From contig CACANC010000007.1 in NCBI GenBank assembly GCA_902533755.1, positions 1-43,157 of the forward strand: a DNA stretch of 43,157 nucleotides. The letters run 5' to 3'. Shown in pieces: positions 1 through 6,791 of this stretch. The stretch comes from an uncultured PS1 clade bacterium (GTDB lineage: Bacteria > Pseudomonadota > Alphaproteobacteria > MED-G09). Each line of letters begins with the position of its first letter. Position 1 is the first letter of the stretch. The position numbers and the translations under genes are program-made. The notes under the pieces were generated by a model. It ran no database searches and had not been told where the DNA came from. It worked only from the letters and a program-made list of their open reading frames with translations.

Positions 1-102
1 ATCCATAATAACTTTTCCTTCATCGTAAAGAGCTTGTTTTAGGTCTCTATTAACCATTGCATTTTTAATTGTTTCGTAATCGGATATTTTAAATTGGGTC
101 AA
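1..102 (-). CDS. Cytochrome P450 N-terminus (partial, runs off the left edge)
   Basis: Only the first 34 codons are inside the window. Read from a TTG at 102, they align without a gap to the first 34 residues of the complete P450 next door, sharing for example the block QALYDEG. The TTG start is favoured because an AGAAGG Shine-Dalgarno lies 7 nt upstream and no in-frame ATG fits the alignment. The start lies just beyond the stop of the upstream P450 (114-1319), so the two paralogs probably share a leftward transcript. The heme-binding end is not visible, so the P450 assignment rests entirely on similarity to its neighbour. Confidence is good that it is a paralog, but nothing can be said about its substrate or whether it is intact. 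Confidence 0.75.
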   Translation of the reverse strand, partial: MTQFKISDYETIKNAMVNRDLKQALYDEGKVIMD

Positions 103-113
103 ATTTAAACCTT

Positions 114-1319
114 CTAAACATCAAAAATTATCGGATAATACCCCCAATTTGGCCTTTTTGTTTTCTCATCCATTTTTGGAGCATTGTCGGGGTCAGGTTG
201 TGCATTGTGCTCAAATAATTTATTTAAAATTAAGGCGACTGTTCCGTAATGATGGTCATTAGGATCTGTATCTTCTTTTGGAACCACACCTGCTGCAAGA
301 TTTCTACCAATGCAGGAGTGCATGCCTAAACCAAAAGATAGACCATATACATTTTGTCCACTTGGGGCCTCCCTATTTGGATTGAATTCTTTAGCGTCTT
401 CGCCAAACATTTCTTCATCCCTATTACAGGTATATAAATCAATAATAACCTTATCTCCCTCCTTTGCTTCTTCATTATTTGGGAGGTGAACCGGACATGT
501 TGGTTTTCTCCAAGCAACTGGGCTTGATGGATGAAGTCTTGTGCTTTCATGAACTGCCTTTTGAACAAATATTGGATCATATATATTTTTTTTCTTATCT
601 GGATTTTTTTCAACCCACTTAATAATTTCATGAAAGGTATGAACTAAAGAATGAATAGATGTCTGGGCGCCTGCAAGTAAGTAAAACGCTATTTCTCTCA
701 TCAAAACATCATATGGCAACTGTAATTTGTCTTGATTATTCAATAATGCTGTTAGTATATCTTGGCGATTAAGAAGAACTCCTGTCGGTAATTCATTTTC
801 ATTCGAATTTTTAATTAATTCCTCACGCCTTTTTATTGAAGGACCAAGAAATTTACTTTCAAATTCTTTAAGAGCAACTTTAATTTCTTCTTTCACTTCA
901 TCCCTATCCCTAGTTGAATGTGCTAAAGTAGCTCCAGAAGCAAATATTTTTAATAACTTTATTAGTTTTTCAGTTTCTTCAGGGGATTTTTCAGGCCTAT
1001 CTACACCAGAAAAATCTGCTGTTAGGTTTAATAAAACTCTGAAACCAAAATCTACTAAATCCATTTTACCTTTTTTTAAAAAAGGTTGAATAGTTTGATC
1101 TAATGTTACTGGATAAATATCGGTTTCATAAAGTCTGAAGGTATCACGAGAAAAAACTTTATTTTCAACTTTTCTTCTTTTTCTATGATCATCTCCATGC
1201 AGACAAACTAAAACCTGATCCATAATAATTTCACCCTCATCATATAGGGCTTGCATGAGATTTTTTTCCCGATATATCTTGATAGCATCTTCGTATTTAG
1301 TGAAGTTAAATTCTTTCAT
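114..1319 (-). CDS. Cytochrome P450
   Basis: A heme-thiolate monooxygenase of 401 aa, the usual length of a soluble bacterial P450. The K-helix ExxR motif is E258-R261, and the heme loop FGLGMHSCIG (329-338) places the axial cysteine at C336. The I-helix reads AGAQTS (216-221). The family normally has Asp or Glu before the conserved Thr, and here Q219 takes that place, which may alter proton delivery to bound oxygen. No signal peptide or membrane anchor is visible. It starts 3 nt after the stop of the amidohydrolase gene and is followed immediately by a second P450, so an operon of amidohydrolase and two P450s is likely. No ferredoxin or reductase partner is encoded nearby. Substrate unknown. 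Confidence 0.93.
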   Translation of the reverse strand: MKEFNFTKYEDAIKIYREKNLMQALYDEGEIIMDQVLVCLHGDDHRKRRKVENKVFSRDTFRLYETDIYPVTLDQTIQPFLKKGKMDLVDFGFRVLLNLTADFSGVDRPEKSPEETEKLIKLLKIFASGATLAHSTRDRDEVKEEIKVALKEFESKFLGPSIKRREELIKNSNENELPTGVLLNRQDILTALLNNQDKLQLPYDVLMREIAFYLLAGAQTSIHSLVHTFHEIIKWVEKNPDKKKNIYDPIFVQKAVHESTRLHPSSPVAWRKPTCPVHLPNNEEAKEGDKVIIDLYTCNRDEEMFGEDAKEFNPNREAPSGQNVYGLSFGLGMHSCIGRNLAAGVVPKEDTDPNDHHYGTVALILNKLFEHNAQPDPDNAPKMDEKTKRPNWGYYPIIFDV

Positions 1320-1322
1320 TTT

Positions 1323-2651
1323 TTATTTTTTGGCAAGTTCCTGAGTTAAAATTCCATCAGAATAGGGCGATAATCGCCATCCTTGAGGGGGTGAAATATC
1401 TTTAATTTCTTCTTCTCTTTTTATTTCTTTACCATTTAAGAAAATGTGAGATAATTTTGTTTTGTCACCTAAGACTGTAATGTCTTTAAGTGGGTCACCA
1501 TCAACAACAAGAATATCTGCTAACATTCCTTTTTCAATAGTTCCGACTTTATTTTCCATCTTAATTGATTTAGCGGCATTCTTTGTAGCGCAAGTGATCG
1601 CCTCAAGATTTGTCATACCAATATCTTTGATAAATACCTCTAACTCTCTATAGTGCCATTCTCCATAAGGAGTAATTGAAAAACCACTTTCTGTTCCACA
1701 AAGAAGAGGTACGCCAGCATCATGTATTTTTTTAAATATTTCTGCATTATCATCGATTTCTTTTTTAAAGATTTGGCGATAATCTTCTGAAGCACCTATT
1801 GCTTCGCCAAAATCAGCAAGATTTGCTTGAAATGTGAAAGTAGGCACAATTGGTGTTTTTGTCTCACAAACTAAGTCAATTGCCTCCTCGTCCATAAAAG
1901 TAGCATGCAAAATCATATCCATGCCCGCTTTTATACAGTCTTTAACGCCTTTTGCATTTCTAACATGCCCGACTACTGGTGTTCCTAAATCATGAGCTAA
2001 ATCGCAAACTAACTTAAGTTCTTCAAATGACCAGACGGAAATTTCACCTTCTTCTTTTTGATTAGGGATTAAACCTGTAACATGAATTTTAATCCAATCG
2101 ACTCCATTTTTAATTTGTCTTCTAACCTCAGTTACAATCTCATCTTTATTTTGAACAATCTTTGCGTAGCCTCTTAAACCCTCATCAGGAATTAATCTTC
2201 CAGCTGTTCCACCAACAGATGTTAATAATGCATTTCCTCCAACTGACATTCTTGGTCCCTCTACATATCCACTTTTGATTGCATCTCTTAAATCAACACC
2301 GATACTATGAAGACTATCCGGATCACAAAAACCAGTAACTCCTGCATAAAGAACTTTTTTTGCATTATATGCTGCTATAATAGCTGATAAGGCCTCTCTT
2401 CTATGAAAAAATAATTCATCATTTGATGATGGCTCATCAAAAGTCACATGTATATGTGCGTCAATAAGACCTGGCATTATTGTTTTACCGGAGGCATCTA
2501 TTTTGATGACATCATTAGAGTCAGCAAGTTTGTCTGCATCTTTTCCTGTTGCTTTAATGCTACAGTTATCAATAAGTATGGACTCTTTCTTCGGTTTTGT
2601 ACCAGTTCCATCAATGATAACTCCATTCTGTATAAGAGTCTTTTCTTCCAT
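1323..2651 (-). CDS. Metal-dependent amidohydrolase (imidazolonepropionase/prolidase-like)
   Basis: A 442 aa amidohydrolase-superfamily enzyme that probably hydrolyses a cyclic or peptide-like amide bond in the cytoplasm. The HxH metal motif is H66-I-H68 in GLIDAHIH. K188 in WIKIHVTG is the likely carbamylated bridging lysine, and H229 and H249 are the next metal ligands. The position normally held by the catalytic Asp (GTD) is E321 in CGTESGF; the following TPYGEWH block is typical of this branch. An AGAGG ribosome site lies 8 nt before the ATG. It is the first gene of a leftward group with the P450s and is divergent from the proton-channel operon across about 108 bp. The exact substrate cannot be assigned. 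Confidence 0.88.
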   Translation of the reverse strand: MEEKTLIQNGVIIDGTGTKPKKESILIDNCSIKATGKDADKLADSNDVIKIDASGKTIMPGLIDAHIHVTFDEPSSNDELFFHRREALSAIIAAYNAKKVLYAGVTGFCDPDSLHSIGVDLRDAIKSGYVEGPRMSVGGNALLTSVGGTAGRLIPDEGLRGYAKIVQNKDEIVTEVRRQIKNGVDWIKIHVTGLIPNQKEEGEISVWSFEELKLVCDLAHDLGTPVVGHVRNAKGVKDCIKAGMDMILHATFMDEEAIDLVCETKTPIVPTFTFQANLADFGEAIGASEDYRQIFKKEIDDNAEIFKKIHDAGVPLLCGTESGFSITPYGEWHYRELEVFIKDIGMTNLEAITCATKNAAKSIKMENKVGTIEKGMLADILVVDGDPLKDITVLGDKTKLSHIFLNGKEIKREEEIKDISPPQGWRLSPYSDGILTQELAKK

Positions 2652-2690
2652 TTTTAAAACCTCTGTTGCATTATATTAGCAATTTTATAC

Positions 2691-2705
2691 ATTATTCGCG
2701 ATAAT
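2691..2705. promoter_or_regulatory. Short inverted repeat in a divergent promoter region
   Basis: ATTAT and ATAAT flank a TCGCG centre, giving a perfect 5-bp inverted repeat with a 5-nt spacer. It lies between the divergent amidohydrolase and proton-channel genes, in a 108-bp AT-rich gap where both promoters must sit. It could be an operator, but a repeat this short may occur by chance in AT-rich DNA. Confidence 0.2.
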
Positions 2706-2759
2706 TAATTAATAAGGTTTATAATTAGCTATAAATTTTCAATAAAGGCAAGATAAGCA

Positions 2760-3383
2760 ATGACAAATTTTGAACAACCAAAATCGACAGGTTTACTTCG
2801 ATCTCTTCTTCTTTTGGTTTTAATTCTTTTCGGTTTCTGGGTTCTCAATGACCAAGGGTTGGTAGCTATTGTGTTAGAGGGCGATAAAAGTCATATATCT
2901 AAAGCAATATTAAGTCTTTGGGTGATAGTATCAATCTATTGGATTTATATTTCTCGAAATATTTATTTAGAAAAATCCATTCTCGCTAATAGCGCTAAAT
3001 CAAAAAAAATTTTATCCATTAATAAATATATACGCTCACTTAAACAGGGAGAAGACAAAGAGTTATTGTTAAGAATTTTTGAAGCAGAATATGCAAAAAA
3101 ACTAAGTTATGGATGGATGGCTGCAGACATATCTTTAAAATTAGGTTTATTAGGGACAGTGATTGGTTTTATTCTAATGCTGCAACCTATCTCAGAGCTT
3201 AACAATACAAGCCCAGAAGAATTAAAATTAGCATTATCTGCGATGAGCTCTGGAATGGCTGTAGCTTTATACACAACATTAACTGGTTTAATTTCAAGCA
3301 TTCTTATTCGACTTGAATTTCAAATAGCATCTGCAAATGTTGCAACACTAATTAATGAATTATCTTTTTATACGGAAGAATAA
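2760..3383 (+). CDS. MotA/TolQ/ExbB-family proton-channel subunit
   Basis: A 207 aa inner-membrane protein. Predicted helices lie near residues 11-30, 46-66, 123-146 and 160-187, with a cytoplasmic loop of about 55 residues between the second and third. The last two helices carry the family signature: LGLLGTVIGF (around 128-137) and the small-residue and threonine-rich stretch SSGMAVALYTTLTGL. Known relatives form pentamers that carry protons around a dimer of an ExbD/MotB partner. The next gene has exactly that partner architecture and starts 1 nt after this stop. It lacks the large cytoplasmic domain of flagellar MotA and the long tail of ZorA. ATG start, with an AAGG site about 11 nt upstream. 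The subfamily is not one I recognise. Confidence 0.8.
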   Translation: MTNFEQPKSTGLLRSLLLLVLILFGFWVLNDQGLVAIVLEGDKSHISKAILSLWVIVSIYWIYISRNIYLEKSILANSAKSKKILSINKYIRSLKQGEDKELLLRIFEAEYAKKLSYGWMAADISLKLGLLGTVIGFILMLQPISELNNTSPEELKLALSAMSSGMAVALYTTLTGLISSILIRLEFQIASANVATLINELSFYTEE

Positions 3384-3384
3384 C

Positions 3385-4005
3385 TTGAGAGACAAAGTAA
3401 TTTTTAATGATGATAGCAGCGGAGACGCATTTACTGATTTATTATTCAATGCGCTTTTGGGTTTTGCTTTTATGTTTTTTATTTCATTTGCTCTAATACA
3501 AAAACCTTTAGAAGATGGAAATATTGAGTCAAAAGCAGAATTTATAATTTCAGTTGAGTGGGATGATTATCATCCTGATGATGTTGATTTAATAGTTGAA
3601 GATCCAAAAGGAAATGTTGTTTATTTTCAAAATAAAGAAGATGGACTAATGCACCTTGATAGAGATGATAGAGGTACGCTTGCCGATAGAATAACAATTG
3701 ATGGAAAAAATATTGAAAACCCCTCAAATCAAGAAATTGTAACAATTAGAGGTATTATGGGTGGTGAATATGTCGTCAATCTCTTACATTATAAAGCAAA
3801 TTTTGTAGTTCCATTAAAAACTAAGGTTAAAATTGAAAAAATTAATCCAAGAGTACAAACTGTATATTTTGGAGATCACTTTTTAACAAAAACAGGACAT
3901 GAATTGACTGCTGTTCGCCTTTTTCTTGATGATAAAGGTAATGTCGAAGATTTAAGTTTCATAGAAAAACTTTTAATTACTAAAAACGGGATTCTTAAAC
4001 AATGA
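3385..4005 (+). CDS. ExbD/MotB-like subunit with a large periplasmic domain
   Basis: 206 aa from a TTG start at 3385. That start is chosen because GGAAG lies 6 nt upstream and the gene then begins 1 nt after the preceding stop; the in-frame ATG at 3355 would overlap that gene by 29 nt. A short cytoplasmic N-terminus leads into one transmembrane helix (about 17-38). It carries an aspartate near its start, D18 in FTDLLFNALL, the position of the proton-binding Asp of ExbD and MotB. The rest is periplasmic. Its core (VEWDDYHPDDVDLIVEDP, then a GEYVVNLLHY segment) resembles a DUF2135/YfaP-like beta-sandwich rather than an OmpA peptidoglycan-binding domain. That domain assignment is tentative. Together with the previous gene it should form a proton-driven complex. 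Confidence 0.65.
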   Translation: MRDKVIFNDDSSGDAFTDLLFNALLGFAFMFFISFALIQKPLEDGNIESKAEFIISVEWDDYHPDDVDLIVEDPKGNVVYFQNKEDGLMHLDRDDRGTLADRITIDGKNIENPSNQEIVTIRGIMGGEYVVNLLHYKANFVVPLKTKVKIEKINPRVQTVYFGDHFLTKTGHELTAVRLFLDDKGNVEDLSFIEKLLITKNGILKQ

Positions 4006-4550
4006 ATCCGGATTCAATTACAGTTGCTGTTCTTTTCGCTTTATCCTTCTCATTCTTGTTGTTGTTTGTTTTTTATTCTCGTTTTTCTCTAACTTTCAAA
4101 TTAAGTTTAATTTTTATTGCCTTTTTTTTATTTATACTTTCTTACAATTTGATAGATGAAATGCTTGGTAAGCCGAGAATAACTAAGTTAGAATTTGTAG
4201 AGGGAGATAGATTCATTTATATAGCTCATGATTGCATTGAACCAAATAAGATTGAAAATACATTAGGTAAAATGTTCGTCATTTATCGAAAAGAAGAGGG
4301 TAATAACTTTAACATTGTCCCTGAGATTAGCGAATTTCCTTATGATAGAAGATATTGTGAGGCATTTTCAGATGCAGAAAAATATCAAATTTATAAATTT
4401 GAAAAAGTAGACACTGAAGAATTAGATGATTTAAATGAAACTGGTCTCGAGGAAAAACTTAAAGAGGGAAATAAATATTATTCTGTTGATGATGAATGGA
4501 TGCTCGAGCTAATAGATCCACCAATAACAAGATTACCTGCTAAAGATTAA
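4002..4550 (+). CDS. Two-helix membrane protein of unknown function, third gene of the proton-channel operon
   Basis: 182 aa. The ATG overlaps the previous stop as ATGA, so translation is probably coupled and the product stoichiometrically linked to the channel pair. Two hydrophobic helices (about 6-28 and 31-51) are joined by a very short turn. They are followed by about 130 soluble residues rich in acidic and aromatic amino acids. With a two-helix hairpin, the N-terminus and the soluble tail lie on the same side of the membrane. The tail has two cysteines, in AHDCIEP and RRYCEAF, that could form a disulfide if periplasmic. I do not recognise the family. Its stop codon overlaps the stop of the convergent PQQ dehydrogenase. 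Confidence 0.7.
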   Translation: MNPDSITVAVLFALSFSFLLLFVFYSRFSLTFKLSLIFIAFFLFILSYNLIDEMLGKPRITKLEFVEGDRFIYIAHDCIEPNKIENTLGKMFVIYRKEEGNNFNIVPEISEFPYDRRYCEAFSDAEKYQIYKFEKVDTEELDDLNETGLEEKLKEGNKYYSVDDEWMLELIDPPITRLPAKD

Positions 4551-6772
4551 TTTTTATTTAATTGAGCTTTTCTTTCTCTTGTTGCTACATCGACAATGTA
4601 AGAGTGAACCTCAAATACATTCTGTTCAGTTAATATATCTGAAAAACCTTTCATACCATTTTCCTCTAGCATTCCATCAAAAACTATTTTTTTGAAATTT
4701 TCATGCGTACTTTCACTCATATATCTTAAATCAGAGATAGTTTTGCCATGGACACCACTTCCATGACAAATAGCACAGTAATTTGCATATATATCTAAAC
4801 CAGCATTTATATTCTCAAGACTAGCGTTTAATATTGGTTGCTGAGGAATTGTCAAATCCCTCTCAGGTAATGCCTCAATTTTTGATTTTCCACCTAACTT
4901 AAATGTTAATAGTTTGCCATAATTGCCATATTTGATTGACGCTACTTTGCCTTCCCATTCACCAAAATTATCTCCAAGAAAATTACTTGCCCCTCCATCA
5001 CCGGCTAAAATACTAATATATTGTTGTCCATCAATCATATATGTAACTGGAGGTGCCATTATTCCTACCCATGTATTTCTTGACCATAGTAATTCACCAT
5101 TTTCTGCATTATAAGCTTCAAAGAAGCCTGAACCATTACCCTGAAAAACTAAATTTCCTGCAGTTGTAAGAGGGCCTCCATTCCAAAATTGTTCATGTTT
5201 TACCTTCCATTTAGTTTCACCAGTTAAAGGATCAAAGGCAATAAGCTCACCTGTGATAGGAGGAATGCTCTCGCCATCAGACATATCTGGAACTGTTTGG
5301 AATAAATTAAATTCAGTACCAGTATTTACTGTTCCAGGTTGCATTTTAAATAAGCCCGTTTCTGCAAATGTCTCCTTTACTTTATGAACTGCTGCAATTT
5401 CCATAATCGGTATGAAAACTATTTTTTGTTTGGGATCGTAAGACATAGCTTGCCATCCATGACCTCCAAAAGTTCCAGGTAGCATCCAAACTGCTTTCTC
5501 ATAATAGTCTTTATCAGGATTAAGAACAGGCCTTCCTGTTTCTAGATCAACATGGGTAGCCCAATTTGTCCTTACATAATTATTAGCCCGGAGAAGTTCA
5601 CCAGTTTTTCTATCAATTACATAAAAGAAACCATTTTTTGGCGCTTGCATTAAGACTTTTCTGTTTACTCCATCAACCTCAAGATCAGCCAGCATAATGT
5701 CTTGGGTAGCTGTATAATCCCATCTTTCCTCAGGTGTCGTTTGATAATACCAATTCATTTTACCAGTATCAGCATCTAATGCGACAATTGAAGAAAGGAA
5801 TAAATTATCACCACCTTCGGGAGATCTTATTTGTTGATTCCAGGGAGAACCATTACCGGTCCCGATATATAACTGATTAAACTCGGGATCATAGACTATT
5901 GAATTCCATACAGTTCCACCACCACCCATTGTCCACCACTGCCCTGTCCAAGTTTTTGCTGCCATTTCTAGTTCAGGGTGTTCAAATGGTAATGATGGAT
6001 CGCCAGGAACAGTAAAAAAGCGCCATTCCAAACTACCATCATTTATATTGTAAGCTGATACATAACCTCTAACTCCGCCCATATCAGCACCGCCATTTCC
6101 AATATAAACCAAATCATTAGCTACTCTTGGTGCACCAGTAATAGTGTAATCTTTATCCGTATCAATAAGTGTATTTATTTCCCAAAATAGCTCTCCTGTT
6201 TTTGCATCTAAACTAATAAGGCGCCCATCAATAGTTCCAAAATATACTTTGCCTTCCCATACAGCGACACCTCTATTAACAACATCACAGCAGACTTTAC
6301 GTGCCCAACTTCTTGGAACATTTGGATCATAAACCCATAATTCTTCACCAGTTCTAGCATCAACTGCATGAACAACGCTCCAGGTGCTGGACACAAACAT
6401 TATTCCATTATCTACTATAGGTGTTGCTTCAAGACCTCGGGTTGTGCCCATATCTAATGACCACTCCAACTCCAAGTCTTTGACTGTTTCAGTATTTATT
6501 GTATTAAGTGGAGAATAACGTTGCTCATGATAATTTCTACCATGTGAAAGCCAGTTCTGCGGTTCACTATTAGAATTAATTATTCTTTGAGTATTGATAT
6601 TTCCGTATAATTCATCTTTTTTAAGTGATATTTCTTTATTAATGTTAATTTCTTTAACAACATTTTTTTCAGTACTTAAAACAACCTTATATAAAACAAG
6701 TAAACATAAGGTTAGTATTGCAATAATATTTATTGCAGTAGCTGACCCTTTACCTAAACTTGGATGTCCCAT
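4547..6772 (-). CDS. PQQ-dependent quinohemoprotein dehydrogenase (paralog 1)
   Basis: 741 aa: an N-terminal membrane segment (about 11-33), an eight-bladed propeller with repeated tryptophan-docking motifs such as DAKTGELFWE, and a C-terminal cytochrome c domain. The vicinal disulfide typical of PQQ alcohol dehydrogenases is C161-C162. The likely catalytic base is D352 in RWDYT. Residue 354, two positions on, is Thr; lanthanide-type enzymes have Asp there, so a calcium enzyme is more likely. The heme site is CAICH (666-670), with M707 in GMKGF as probable axial ligand. It should oxidise an alcohol or aldehyde in the periplasm. It lies 19 nt downstream of its paralog, with AGAGG 6-7 nt before the ATG. 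No pqq biosynthesis genes are visible. Confidence 0.93.
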   Translation of the reverse strand: MGHPSLGKGSATAINIIAILTLCLLVLYKVVLSTEKNVVKEININKEISLKKDELYGNINTQRIINSNSEPQNWLSHGRNYHEQRYSPLNTINTETVKDLELEWSLDMGTTRGLEATPIVDNGIMFVSSTWSVVHAVDARTGEELWVYDPNVPRSWARKVCCDVVNRGVAVWEGKVYFGTIDGRLISLDAKTGELFWEINTLIDTDKDYTITGAPRVANDLVYIGNGGADMGGVRGYVSAYNINDGSLEWRFFTVPGDPSLPFEHPELEMAAKTWTGQWWTMGGGGTVWNSIVYDPEFNQLYIGTGNGSPWNQQIRSPEGGDNLFLSSIVALDADTGKMNWYYQTTPEERWDYTATQDIMLADLEVDGVNRKVLMQAPKNGFFYVIDRKTGELLRANNYVRTNWATHVDLETGRPVLNPDKDYYEKAVWMLPGTFGGHGWQAMSYDPKQKIVFIPIMEIAAVHKVKETFAETGLFKMQPGTVNTGTEFNLFQTVPDMSDGESIPPITGELIAFDPLTGETKWKVKHEQFWNGGPLTTAGNLVFQGNGSGFFEAYNAENGELLWSRNTWVGIMAPPVTYMIDGQQYISILAGDGGASNFLGDNFGEWEGKVASIKYGNYGKLLTFKLGGKSKIEALPERDLTIPQQPILNASLENINAGLDIYANYCAICHGSGVHGKTISDLRYMSESTHENFKKIVFDGMLEENGMKGFSDILTEQNVFEVHSYIVDVATRERKAQLNKN

Positions 6773-6791
6773 AATAAACCTCTAAAATTTT

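Noticed and set aside
3355-3384. ATG start at 3355 for the ExbD-like gene
   Set aside because: It overlaps the upstream gene by 29 nt without a ribosome site; TTG at 3385 has GGAAG 6 nt upstream.
2760-4550. A Zorya-type anti-phage system (ZorA/ZorB)
   Set aside because: The MotA-like protein lacks the long ZorA tail, the partner has no OmpA-like domain, and no ZorC, ZorD or ZorE helicase/nuclease gene follows.
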